Shown here: piece after piece, positions 1 to 8,733 of the stretch | Layout of the letters: each line of letters starts with the position of its first letter | Numbering within the stretch: the stretch's first letter is position 1 | Assembly (NCBI RefSeq): GCF_020360975.1 | Contig: NW_025408682.1 | Span: 248,001-312,000 of the forward strand | DNA length: 64,000 bases | Direction: 5' to 3' | DNA from: Hirsutella rhossiliensis | Lineage: Eukaryota; Ascomycota; Sordariomycetes; Hypocreales; Ophiocordycipitaceae | Made by a program: the position numbers and the translations under genes | The notes under the pieces: model-generated | What the model saw: the letters and a program-made list of their open reading frames with translations, nothing else | Told to the model about the DNA's origin: nothing | The model's database searches: none

Positions 1-1350
1 CTAAGATATCTATAGCGATCGCTAAAAGATCTATTTTACTACTCTTAGAGATATAATAGTAATATAAGCGTTCTTATAGTATCTTTAAGCTAGCGATCTT
101 CCTTATTACGTTAAATTCGACCTATATAATAAAAATAAGATTTAAGGCGTATTATAGACCTACCTATAATATTAGAAGATATAGAAACATTTCCCTAAGG
201 TTCTCGGCATTATTAATATATATAAGACGAACCGCTTTAAGCTCTTCCTTTTCTAGGTTACTAGGGTTACTAACTAAAAGTCTCTAGTAAACTTCGCCTT
301 TAGCCTTATTAATATAGAGAAAGAGGAGGGATATTAGTAGCTTTATAAGTCTCTTAACGAGCTTCGTAGGGCGATTAATATACGAGAGCCTAATATAGTT
401 ATTACGGATAAAGAAGCTGCCCTTAAAAACGCCCTTCTTTATATTTTCCCTCTTATATAATAATAACTCTATATATTCTCCGTTAATAGTAACGTTCGGG
501 CTCGAATCTAGTAACGCTAGAGAGACGAAGTAAATCCCGATAGCCCTAAAAACCCTACTAATATAGAGATCCCTCTAGAGGTCGAAGCTATTCTCGCTCG
601 AGAAGCCGTCGAATAAGGCGCCGCCGAGCAAAGCGCCGCCGCGGCGGCTAATTTAAACCTCGACCTAGACGGCGAAGTCGAATATAGCCGTAAGGGCATA
701 TTCCTTGCTTAGAAGCGCGTTATTTACGTAAAGATAGAGGCGAATTTCTATAAGGCGTAGGAGAGGCTCGATAAGATCTTCGGTGCGTAGTAAGGCTATA
801 TCGTAACCTATATCTCGAACGAATATATACCGTGGCGTAAGTAATAGGTAGGCTACCTTATTAGCTAGTATCGTAACTTCGGGCAGCGGGTAAATAGCCT
901 AGTCGAGACTACCTATAAGGATATAAAGTCGTATCTAGTTATAGGCACCTCTAACCTCTTATATCTTTACGATGCCCTTATATAGATAATTAAGAATAAA
1001 GAAATAATATACGTATAAAAGGCCGCTTAGTAAGAGATATAATAGAGGCATTATTTCCTTAGGCAGACTTAGCTTAGGGATCTTAGCTTTAAAATTACCT
1101 ACGAAGCAGTTAACCTACTTACTACGCAATATAGGCTTGCCCTCGCCGCGATGCCCTCGCTAACGCGAGAGCTATAGCCGTTATAGCCTTATAGCGGGCG
1201 ATTTAAACACTAATTTAAGCTGCCTTATATATATATAATCCTTTAACGCCTCGAAGCTAGGTTAACGCTTAAAAAGCATAATATTCTCTCGCGCTAGTAG
1301 CTTAAGAAGCTATTAGTAAAGACCCCCCCCCTTTTAGTAATTTCTTTACT
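1..1350 (+). pseudogene. MULE (Mutator-like) transposase, RIP-decayed, 5' truncated by window edge
   Basis: One plus-strand frame reads as a fungal Mutator-like/FAR1-type transposase once TAA and TAG stops are ignored. Near 220 the motif YKTNRFK marks the region of the first catalytic Asp; the Asp itself reads Asn, a G-to-A change. Near 399-415 ITDKEAALKNAL carries the second Asp. It is followed by a Cys/His-type segment whose Cys and His codons are altered (LYIFSVNSNVR), then by EYIPWRK, NFGQRVNS and ETTYKDIKSYLVIGTSNLL, typical of the C-terminal half of MULE transposases. Stops are TAG or TAA at positions where Gln or Trp would be expected. The N-terminus lies outside the window. No terminal inverted repeat was identified. 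The family call is good; the exact ends are uncertain. Confidence 0.7.
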
Positions 1351-2114
1351 AATTATTACTATTAGGACCTCGAGGAGCTATTATTATAAATCCGCGATCC
1401 CGACATCGTTACGGTTATACGCGGCCGCCCCCGTAATAATAAGCTATCTATACTAAGCTCCCTCGCAGCGAAGGCATCGCAGCTAGCCAAGGTGGCTATA
1501 GCGGCGACGAGGTCATTACAGCTACCTAATTTAAGTCAGGCCAGCTCGAGGCGGCTTAACGCGAGCATTCGAAGGCACCGAGGGCAAGACGAGATAGACG
1601 AACTTAGCCACAGCCCGCGTTCTCTCGCAGCGTTATAACAAAGATCGTTAGCCCGAGGAAATACAAGGGGAAGGGGATCAAGAGGAGGACGCGGCAAGAG
1701 GAGCGCGCCTTCGGCTTCGTTAGGGCCGGCTTCGTCAGGCGCTCGTTGAGTAGGAGGCCATTGAGTGGGGGCGACCGCCGCCGCCGCCGCCCACAAGCGC
1801 CAGAGGGGCCGGATTAATTAATAGGCCGATTATTTCAACTTCGAGCTCAAGGCCCGGAAATGCGTTATTAAGCGAATTAAGAGGCATACGTTGTGCGGCC
1901 TTTCTTGCCTTATATATGGTGTGTGTGTGTGGGCGGGCTCGGGCGCGGGCATTTAGGCGGTACCGCTACCTGCCATGCGGGCGCGGTATAAATAGGCGGG
2001 GCGGGCTGGCGTTGGTACGTATCTTAAAAATAGGGCGTTTATACGAATAGAGATATATATGTATATAAATAGCAATACTCTAAATTATTACTATACTTTA
2101 TATACTAAAAGAAA
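1351..2114. other. GC-richer tail of the MULE and flank; no gene supported
   Basis: This stretch is less TA-rich than its surroundings. It has a GCC-type triplet run near 1770-1795, a short TG repeat near 1917-1932 and an Arg/Pro-rich continuation of the MULE frame. The 86-codon minus-strand frame at 1536-1796 is low complexity (Ala/Pro/Leu) and lies opposite that continuation, so it is not called. It may be the C-terminal tail or terminal region of the MULE. Confidence 0.35.
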
Positions 2115-2463
2115 AGTTGCTAGTATAGGAATTATACTAATCTATTATATCTATTAAGGATTAAGGGATAGGTGCACGTGACCACTTAATTATGTGTATA
2201 GCTAAAGCCCCTAAGGCTCCTGTCACGGATATGCTAGCCCAGGTACCTTCATAGGTACGTGCAGGCTCCGTGTCGCCTCGCACGGCTTATTTATTAGGGC
2301 ACAGTGGACGGACTAGCCTCCATAGGCCAGACTTATACCTACACACACTCTTTAGCCTACGAGCAGATGCTTCCCTCTTTGCGAGCCACCTTCTCGTAGC
2401 GACAGCTCCCTTACCCCAAGTAGCCTCTTCCTCCCTAGATAGCTAGATAAGACGAATATAACA
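2115..2463. repeat. LTR-like repeat, partner copy at 33047-33190
   Basis: The block from about 2115 to 2215 recurs at 33047-33150, and the block around 2400-2450 recurs at about 33135-33190. The second copy lacks roughly 190 bp between them. The internal sequence contains TGTCACGGAT at 2221 and ends near AATATAACA at 2463, which would fit an LTR, but no 5-bp target duplication was found. This copy is nearly free of RIP while the copy at 33 kb is heavily mutated. Confidence 0.45.
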
Positions 2464-2898
2464 ACACCGGTTAACCCCATCTTTGCATGCAAAGGAAGCT
2501 TACCAACAATGCCCATACTTATCAGTATATATTGATTACTGCAATGTCTGCCTGTTAGCCGAACGAGGCGAAATACACGGTCTCCGTGTTAGCTGCCAAC
2601 GGTCGTTGCAATCATGCCAGCTCCATCTAGTGAACAGCTATCGTGATAGGTACTCCAAAACTACCTTTGCAGCTCATAACGCGGCTCGGTGGGACCTTCT
2701 AACGACGGCCGCAAGTCTCAACCCTAACCCGAAATCCAAGCCTGATTTGCCGCCTTTCCCCGGGAAACTATAATAAGAGGGAATATAACAGAGACGAGTG
2801 AGCGCTATCTAAATTGACAACGACTGCATTATAGTACGAGGTGGTAGTGAAAACATCGCGATTAAATTGCTAGTTACTAAACCGGACACAGTTTTTTA
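2464..2898. other. Unique-looking sequence, no supported gene
   Basis: A 96-codon plus-strand frame (2483-2773) is present, but it has no recognisable domain, a Cys-scattered composition and no good start context, so it is not called. GGACAC and GTGTCC at about 2884 and 2901 form a small inverted repeat. Confidence 0.4.
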
Positions 2899-2943
2899 GG
2901 GTGTCCGATATGTGGGGGTAGCCCATTCCTATATGCAGGGACT
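2899..2943. repeat. Lone relic of a pogo-type terminal inverted repeat
   Basis: These 45 bp align with the right TIR of the pogo element that ends at 10489 (shared core pattern GGGTG-CC..GGGGG..GCCCAT..CTAT.TGCAGGGACT), with roughly a quarter of positions changed. No matching left TIR was found nearby, so this is either a solo end or a chance survivor of an excised or deleted copy. It lies 22 bp downstream of the SnoaL-like gene's stop. Confidence 0.4.
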
Positions 2944-2964
2944 AATACAGGTTTTAGTAGTGTG

Positions 2965-3423
2965 TTAGGAAACTAGTAGAGTTGGCTGGAAATGAGTTCG
3001 ATATAAGTCTGAGGACTTTAAAAACCAACTCTCTCCAATCTTAACCCATGTTTCATTATAGTACCCTGACCCTTTAATGCTAATTAATCCAGCAGTACCA
3101 GAAACTATAATATCATCTCTCATGCTCCAGGTGGCTTTGACTTTATTAGGTCCAATTTGCTGTAATTCACCAAGCCCAAATATATGATGTATTGCAGCCC
3201 TGGCTAGGAAGGCTTTAAAGAACCCCTTAAAAGATTCTCTCGAGTTAAAGGCCAAATTTTGTTTACCAACTCTCTGAATTCGACTATTTGTGTCATAGAA
3301 ACAAAGTTCAGCGTCAGGCATTAAGATTTCGTCGAGTTCGTGCCATGCTTTCATATCGATACAGCGACCATATATGGCCTTTTTCTGATTGATGATTGCT
3401 GAAACATTTGAAGAAACCTCCAT
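2965..3423 (-). CDS. SnoaL-like (NTF2-fold) protein
   Basis: This is a complete 152-codon single-exon frame with a normal stop. Its length and layout match the fungal SnoaL-like/NTF2-like superfamily: an N-terminal helix region (IINQKKAIYGRCIDMKAW, about 11-28), an acidic segment with LMPDAELCFYD (about 35-45), a helix with SFKGFFKAFLAR, the sequence AIHHIFGLGEL in mid protein, and a C-terminal strand block ending in WVKIGESWFLKSSDLYRT. NTF2-fold proteins of this kind act as small cyclases, isomerases or dehydratases or as unassigned binding proteins; the substrate here cannot be told. The ATG at 3423 is the natural start. It is divergent from the methyltransferase at 4295, leaving an 871-bp shared upstream region. 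Base composition is ordinary and there are no RIP stops, so it appears intact. Specialised-metabolism involvement is inference. Confidence 0.75.
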   Translation of the reverse strand: MEVSSNVSAIINQKKAIYGRCIDMKAWHELDEILMPDAELCFYDTNSRIQRVGKQNLAFNSRESFKGFFKAFLARAAIHHIFGLGELQQIGPNKVKATWSMRDDIIVSGTAGLISIKGSGYYNETWVKIGESWFLKSSDLYRTHFQPTLLVS

Positions 3424-4294
3424 GTTTAAAAGCTAGAGTAGTTGGAAAACGCGATTCCAAATTCAAATTCGCAATGTCGTGGTTCGGGAATTTTTGCAAT
3501 ATATATATCCACTTAGCGCAGCTATAGCCTTCTCTATTTCAAAGTAGGAATGGGCGTGAATCTGGACTAAAGGCATTCCTTAATGTAGTGCTTGGAATTT
3601 ACCTTGCGCTTTTTTAAATTGAGACATTAATTAACACCAGTCTAGAAAGGCTTCGGAGAAGTATATAGGACATGTTAACCAGGATAAGAACGGTGGTAGG
3701 GGGGGAATATAGCTATAATAGCTCTAAAATTTCGCCACTGCCGTTATTAACATTGTCCGCTGAAAATATACTAACAGCGAAATACTACTTTAAAAAAAAC
3801 TACTTTAATTCACCAAGTGCGCAAAGTATACATCCGGTGTTAATAGTTAAATAGCTACATTCCTTTCCCCAGTTACTCGCCTTTTTCTAGTTACTATAGC
3901 GCTATGCTTGAAATGCACAGTGGAATTTAAAGCCTCCCTAGCAGTTATATTAAATTCTAAGACTAGCAGGCTATAGTGGCCCCGAGCATGTATAAAGGCC
4001 TATAACGTAGCGGCAGTAAGGCACTTACTTCTAAAACATGCCTTTAGCATGTTATATTCGTCGATCGGTCTATATTATAGATTGGCCTGTCTTATAGTCT
4101 AGCCTATATTGTAGATTGGTTTGTCTTATAGATTCGCCTGTCTTATAGTTAGCCTATCCTATGGATTGGCGTAAATACCTTTCGAGACAGTAGCTACTGT
4201 ATTACCGTATAAAGCGCCTATCGACGCGTGCAACAACCTTGGTCACCACGACACAATCTTTTCTTATCGAAGTTTGCGGTATTACAAATCCAAA
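3424..4294. promoter_or_regulatory. Shared upstream region of the divergent gene pair
   Basis: This 871-bp AT-moderate region lies between the two divergent start codons. It contains no convincing gene; the 60-codon plus frame at 3672-3854 is not supported. It contains a minisatellite at 4076-4176 close to the methyltransferase start. Specific promoter boxes cannot be assigned with confidence. Confidence 0.4.
4076..4176. repeat. Degenerate 17-bp minisatellite (about six units)
   Basis: Six consecutive units of 16-17 bp based on TATAGATTGGCCTGTCT are visible, starting at 4076, 4093, 4110, 4127, 4144 and 4160, each with a few substitutions. The array ends about 118 bp before the methyltransferase ATG. 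Confidence 0.8.
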
Positions 4295-5259
4295 ATGAGT
4301 ACTTCGGTTTACACGCTCGATTTAGGTGACAGACTTGAGGAGATACAACGGCTTGAATTTCAGCACCGTGAAGTATTTTTGCCAGTTACTGGTCGTCTGG
4401 TCCCAGAGGAGATCCTTCAATTCCTTTCATCTCTAGGTCGAGCACCGGTTGTAGCCGATGTGGCTACAGGCACGGGGTTATGGTTGCGAGATCTTGCAAT
4501 GAAGCTATCACCAGACGCTCAGCTGGATGGTTACGACCTTGACACTGCCAAGTTCTTAGAACCATCGCAGCTGCCGCCAAACGTCAAATTAATGCAGGGC
4601 AACGCCCTTGAACCATTTCCACCCGAGAAGCATGAGAGCTATGACTTTGTACATATACGATTTATGTTATACGGACTTAAAGCTCATCAGTGGGATGAAA
4701 TCGCTATAAACGTTCAGCCACTATTACGGCCAGGAGGCTATCTGCTCTGGGAGGAGGCGGGTTACCCTGGGATGACTTGTTTGCCTATGACAGAGAGCTT
4801 CCAGAAACTCATGAATATCAATGTTCGGCATGCTGCATTAATGGAAAGGGACATCACGTAAGTTATACGATGTGCGAAATCATTCTAATACTCTTACATT
4901 TTATAATTTGTTCCCAGTTTTCGCATCTCATTATGCAATATCACTAAATGCTACTTTCTTTGGGTAGAGCTCCTATACACCTTTACGACCAAATTAAAAG
5001 AGCAGGATATACCAGCTGCTGTCAGCTGACATTCTGCTCGTACTCTAAGAGCAAGGACATTCAAAAACAAACTGCAAATGTTATTATTGCTGGCCTCAGT
5101 CGATCTTCGCGATGTATAGTAGCAGCGGGTGGGTTCGACTGGATACAGAGCTACGATGATGTGACAAATGCTATAAACAGGTTGCGCCATGATATTGATA
5201 ATAACGTCTGCGCTCTAGGCCTTGAGATTCACTGGATATCAGCTCGACGCGATCTATAA
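4295..5259 (+). CDS. SAM-dependent methyltransferase, two exons (4295-4857, 4968-5259)
   Basis: Exon 1 encodes the class I Rossmann methyltransferase core. Motif I is VADVATGTGLWLRDLA (about residues 50-65), followed by an acidic residue in LDGYDLD, NALEPFPPEKHESYDFVHIR (motif IV region) and LLRPGGYLLWEEAG (post-motif with Pro-Gly-Gly). The start at 4295 has A at -3 (CCAAAATGAG). The intron is taken as 4858-4967: donor GTAAGT, CACTAAA-type branch site and TAG acceptor. That choice joins codon ACA in frame and gives exon 2 reading APIHLYDQIKRAGYT through to EIHWISARRDL, about 284 residues in total. Such enzymes (LaeA-like and related fungal small-molecule methyltransferases) are common in specialised metabolism; the substrate is unknown. 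The TAA stop at 5257-5259 directly abuts a retrotransposon LTR. Intact apart from that possible trimming. Confidence 0.75.
4858..4967 (+). other. Spliceosomal intron of the methyltransferase gene
   Basis: The donor is GTAAGT at 4858, a branch-like CACTAAA lies at 4942-4948 and the acceptor TAG ends at 4967. It is 110 nt. An earlier CAG at 4915-4917 would give a 60-nt intron but shifts into a frame that stops soon and loses the conserved C-terminus. Confidence 0.65.
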
Positions 5260-5507
5260 TACAGACTAGAGTTTAAGAGGCTGGCCCGGAGTTTATCCAA
5301 CAAGCAGGTGCCTAGGTGTTGTCTATCTAGAGCTAAGGAGGAAAGGAAGCCGAACTCGAGGCGAAGCCTCGAGTGCGGGCTTATATCGCCTCTTATAGAA
5401 TGTTCTCGCAGCTCCGAGCCCGCGGAGCGGGGCCGGTACTGCCACCCGGGCCTGATCCACCGGACCCGGTACAACCGGGTTCTCCAAGCCGGGCACAGCC
5501 CGTGACA
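5260..5507 (-). repeat. LTR of chromovirus A (minus orientation)
   Basis: On the minus strand the LTR begins TGTCACGGGCTGTGCCCGGC (end at 5507) and is preceded by a purine-rich tract AAGGGGGGGTAA, as expected for a polypurine tract. RIP-mutated relatives occur in plus orientation at 16256, 17543 and 36095. The other end is placed at 5260, where the sequence reads TACAGAC, consistent with a RIP-altered TG terminus. It abuts the methyltransferase stop codon; a TSD cannot be verified because the other LTR is missing. Confidence 0.65.
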
Positions 5508-6493
5508 TTACCCCCCCTTCTCCCCTCCGATTAAGCCGGGGTCGGCGGCTTTCTTGTGCTCTCGTCGACTTCTCATAACTCTCCCTAGGGCCATTATTGG
5601 CCTAGATAGGGCCATATTCGTCCTTAAATGCCTTTATAGCAATTATTCCTTATAGCCACTCGACTAGCTCCTAGGTCGGATTTGCGTAACCGGTCCATCG
5701 CACTAGTGCCTACCTGAATTTTCCTCGCCCACGCTTCTTCTATCTCGCGCAAAGTATCTCGTCGACGTCCTAAAGGTCTTCTCTATCCTCGTCTTATGTT
5801 GGTGGAGGCTATGCGTTATCTACCTTCTGGCCAGGCGCCAAGTCCTAATGAGCCCGTCGTAAGAGGTCGATTTAGAAACGCCGATAGATTAAACCACGAA
5901 CGTCGAGTTCGACGACATGCGAATTAATAATCTTAGTGACCGTGTATTTATAGTATAGCTAGTCGAGCTTCTTATACGGTCGCGGCGATTTATAGTTCGC
6001 CATAGAAAGCTATACCTTATCGCTAACTTCGAATCGCTCCCTAGCCTATCCTTTCGCATTTATAGCCTCTTCTTATTATTACTATATAGTAGCTATCACT
6101 GCTTATATATATTCGTTAACCTCCTATAGGCGAGTGAGCAAGGCGTCTGCTTTGCCCTCCTCTTTATCGTAAGGTGGGTCGTCCGAGTCCTCGACGCTTA
6201 TTATCGGGTCGACGTGATAGCCATGTTGCACGAAAAAGGGGCTAATCTTGGTTGTTGCGGATTCTCGGGTATTAAGTGCCAGCTGCGCGGCGGGAAGGAG
6301 CCCTCCCTAGTTGTCCTAGACGTACGAGACGTAGGCTCTCAGATAAGCCTTAATCTCCTAGTTTATCCTCTCTGGCCCTCCGTCCGTCTAGGGATAATAT
6401 GCTATGCTTAGTTTCTGCTTGACATCCGCGAGGTTGCAGAACCTCTTCTAAAATCTGCTCAACCAGTTGCTTCCACGGTCACTGACAATGTAG
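5508..6493 (-). pseudogene. Chromovirus A pol 3' part: integrase core, GPY-type tail, chromodomain
   Basis: Reading the minus strand downward from 6493 gives YIVSDRGSNWL (second integrase Asp region), a block ending TDGGPERIN (catalytic Glu), QLALNTRESATTKISPFFV, then RERFEVSDKVWLSMANYK-like sequence with RPYKKLD and NSHVVELDVRG (the integrase C-terminal domain), and finally ALVRWTGYANPT-ELVEWL, a chromodomain. Several Gln and Trp codons read TAG or TAA, the RIP pattern, so the gene is dead. The element is truncated at about 6493, where unrelated less-mutated hAT-like DNA begins; gag, protease, RT and the 5' LTR are absent. Chromodomain integrases direct insertion to heterochromatin. Confidence 0.8.
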
Positions 6494-7300
6494 GCTTGCA
6501 AACAAATAAATCGTAATCAAATAAATCCAAATAAATCCAAATCAAATTAAATCAAATTGAAGAAAATTTTATTTAAATTAACTTAAATTATAAGGCCTAG
6601 ATTTATTTGGATATTTGAATTTATTTGGATAAGCTACTGCTGTCCAATCAGCGCGTTGGGTCAGCCTCAGTTCTCCTGCCCAATTTGGCAATCGGTTCGC
6701 ATTTCGCAATTTACCTGCCCAGATTATTGTAAGGGCTTGATTCCCGTACCAGCGTCATGTTCAAGTCACGAAAAATCTTCAAGCAGCTTCGTCCACAGAG
6801 AGCAAGATTCGCTTGAGGGTACAGTCTAACCGGCTGAACATCGCAGTTTCAACTTTCACCGTTCGACTACTCCCTGCAGGGAACCATTCAGATGGCTCCG
6901 TCTACGACTCCTGACATCGCAGCAACAATGCTTTTGACTGCTCCTTCGACCACTCCCAGTGACCTTGAGGATTCCCCTGGTTTCGATGCATCTGCCACCA
7001 ACAGAGCAGCGCTGACTTCAATTCAAGTAAGTCAAGTTTGAGGGTGTAATTTAATTACTTAAAATGAAATCGCCAGTCAACTTGATTAAATTGAATTGAA
7101 TTGATATGCTTGATATACTTGATATCTGGGGTTGGTTCTTAAGCAGAGATACTAACATGCCCCCTCGTCATCGAAGTCTTTCATTTCGTTACCAAGGCTC
7201 ACGACTTCCCCAACGTTAATCGCTCCATGGACCAACCAATTGCGCAAGGCTCTAGTTAATGGGCCCTTGGTTTTCCTTATCGGGCCCTTGAAGTGTGGCT
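6494..7300 (+). mobile_element. Probable internally deleted hAT derivative with a retained 5' exon
   Basis: The left part (6494-6640) is AT-rich with repeated AAATAAATCC and its reverse GGATTTATTT-like words, as in hAT subterminal regions. An ATG at 6892 opens 45 codons (MAPSTTPDIAATMLLTAPST...) ending exactly at a GTAAGT donor at 7027, so this looks like a first exon. Downstream, 7240-7300 reads LRKALVNGPLVFL, the same as the C-terminal end of the hAT protein on the minus strand at 7802-7862. A 5' exon plus a 3' end with the middle missing fits a deletion derivative. No 8-bp target duplication was identified, so the boundaries are tentative. Confidence 0.4.
7240..7300. repeat. Left arm of a 61-bp perfect inverted repeat
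   Basis: Bases 7240-7300 are the exact reverse complement of 7802-7862. The arm begins TTGCGCAAGGCTC and ends AAGTGTGGCT and contains GGGCCCTTG twice. Confidence 0.9.
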
Positions 7301-7801
7301 AAATAGTCACGTGACTGCCGCGTCCTTTCCCCGCCTTAAACCTGAGCCGTCAACTGTGAAAGCTTGTCACTAATTAACTTAGTGTAGAGCTAGGAGCATA
7401 TCAGGCCAGACAACCAGTCACCATTGGAGGTGGCCTCCACTTTTGGTGGACTGGTGCAACACTTAGAACGCATACCAAAGTGAGGGCATCCCCAACGCAC
7501 CAACGCCGCACCGATGGAGTCACTTTTCCGCCACAAGTTCGAGACCTGGCAAGCTGCTGCAGAGCGCCGTAGCTCCATTACGGGCGAGAGCCTAATCAGG
7601 GACTGTGTCGCGGCGACGTAGCCTCGGGTACATGTTCCACGAGCCTGTTCAATTGCCTCACTCATTAACATTAAATTAATACCCCTACATTCAATGGCTC
7701 CACGTAAAATGGTTATGCTGTCGGGCCTATGACGCCGGCAAATGTGTGCACCGGCGCGCAGGCAAAGCCGCAAAGTAGGGTTGACAGTCCGCCACAGTCG
7801 C
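7301..7801. other. Spacer between the inverted-repeat arms, no gene supported
   Basis: This is 501 bp of normal composition. A 139-codon minus frame (7390-7809) covers it but has no recognisable domain and reads like noncoding DNA (Arg/Cys-rich), so it is not called. Confidence 0.35.
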
Positions 7802-8067
7802 AGCCACACTTCAAGGGCCCGATAAGGAAAACCAAGGGCCCATTAACTAGAGCCTTGCGCAAACACTGTATCTCCTCCGTGACTTCTGGACTCAGGCTCA
7901 GCCTTTGAGAAGTCAGAGTCAGCTTTGTGACGCTAAATGTTCGCTCAGGATCGACAGACATGGCAGGAACGGCCATTACGTCTAGAGAAAACTTGCTCAG
8001 ACGTGGATATTCCTCTTGATGATCCTTCCACCACAGAATAGGGTTAAGATTCTCTCGCCTTACTGAG
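7713..8067 (-). pseudogene. hAT transposase C-terminal dimerisation domain fragment
   Basis: The minus strand from 8067 reads NPILWWKDHQEEYPRLSKF, then VMAVPAMSVDPERTFSVTKL, then RLSLSPEVTEEIQCLRKAL. This is the signature hAT C-terminal block: WW...YP.L, then P(A/S)...ER.FS, then the final recruitment helix with a conserved Leu pattern. No RIP stops occur in it. The fragment is cut at 8067/8068 by an LTR-like insert and continues as unrelated residues after about 7810. It is a remnant, not a gene. Confidence 0.75.
7802..7862. repeat. Right arm of the 61-bp perfect inverted repeat
   Basis: This is the exact reverse complement of 7240-7300. It overlaps the very end of the minus-strand hAT dimerisation domain. 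Confidence 0.9.
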
Positions 8068-8603
8068 TGTCACACCTAGCAGGCTAGGCACACGGCCTCT
8101 AGCTACAGGGACCACAACAGGAGGTCCGGAGTAGGGGGTATCCGAAGGCAACGGTTACAACTATGCACGAGCCTCTGTTACAGCTGTGTAAGAAACCCCT
8201 ATTGCAACCTTCCTAAGATACAAGGGTTCTTTCTGCCCCAAATAGCTAGCTATAAGAAGGGGTCTCTGCCGCCTCCCTAGATAGAAGAAACAAGAGTCTA
8301 CCAGTCACATAAGCCCTATGCAAAGCTCATCTATCCGTTATAATACCGGAAAGCCGTAATAGAAGGACTGGTGCAACTTGTTACTATGCGCAACCTCTTA
8401 TACAATTATTGTTTGTGAAAGGCCTCTAGTGAGTTGATACAACTAACTAGTCCCTATGCTGTTTACTATCAAGATAGAGAAGAAAGAAAGAAAGAAAGAG
8501 AATCTACTACATGAGAGCACAATAGCATTTTATAGCTTCGAGCCAATGGAAGGTTCTAGAAGCTAGGCGGCGCAGCCGCCGTTAAAGCGGCTTGCCCGTT
8601 ACA
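8068..8603 (-). repeat. Putative solo LTR (536 bp)
   Basis: On the minus strand it starts TGTAACGGGCAAGCCGC (end at 8603) and finishes CTAGGTGTGACA at 8068, so it has TG...CA ends with an imperfect inverted terminus. It contains a TATA-like CTATAAAATGC near its start in that orientation and a (GAAA)n tract near 8480. The flanks (CTGAG and TTGTT) do not match, so no target duplication supports it. It interrupts the hAT remnant. Confidence 0.4.
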
Positions 8604-8644
8604 TTGTTCTTGCCCCGAATTATATGCTTTTGTTTACGTAGTTA
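8604..8644 (+). pseudogene. hAT fragment, left piece split by pogo-1
   Basis: This short piece ends at the TA target of pogo-1. Joined across the insertion it leads into the hAT sequence at 10492, so pogo-1 inserted into an older hAT copy. Confidence 0.4.
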
Positions 8645-8688
8645 AGTCCCTGCACATAGAAATGGGCACCCCCCTGTTTTGGGCACCC
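8645..8688 (+). repeat. pogo-1 left TIR
   Basis: This is 44 bp, the exact reverse complement of 10446-10489. It starts AGTCCCTGC after a TA. Confidence 0.95.
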
Positions 8689-8733
8689 CAAAAAAATCAC
8701 GACCATTTTCAACACCATTAATTCAATCCCTTC

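Noticed and set aside
2483..2773. 96-codon plus-strand ORF
   Set aside because: No domain, no conserved pattern, just downstream of an LTR-like repeat; likely chance.
4274..4294. Upstream extension of the methyltransferase from a TTG at 4274
   Set aside because: Fungal nuclear genes start at ATG; the ATG at 4295 has A at -3 and precedes the conserved region.
4858..4917. 60-nt intron alternative for the methyltransferase (acceptor CAG at 4915-4917)
   Set aside because: It puts exon 2 in a frame that ends after about 36 codons and loses the C-terminal block IHLYDQIKRAGYT...EIHWISARR; the 110-nt intron keeps it.
7390..7809. 139-codon minus-strand ORF in the inverted-repeat spacer
   Set aside because: Composition is Arg/Cys-rich and without domain; its start overlaps the repeat arm.
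8068..8603. Firm call of a solo LTR
   Set aside because: TG...CA ends are present but the 5-bp flanks differ and no second copy is in the window; kept at low confidence.
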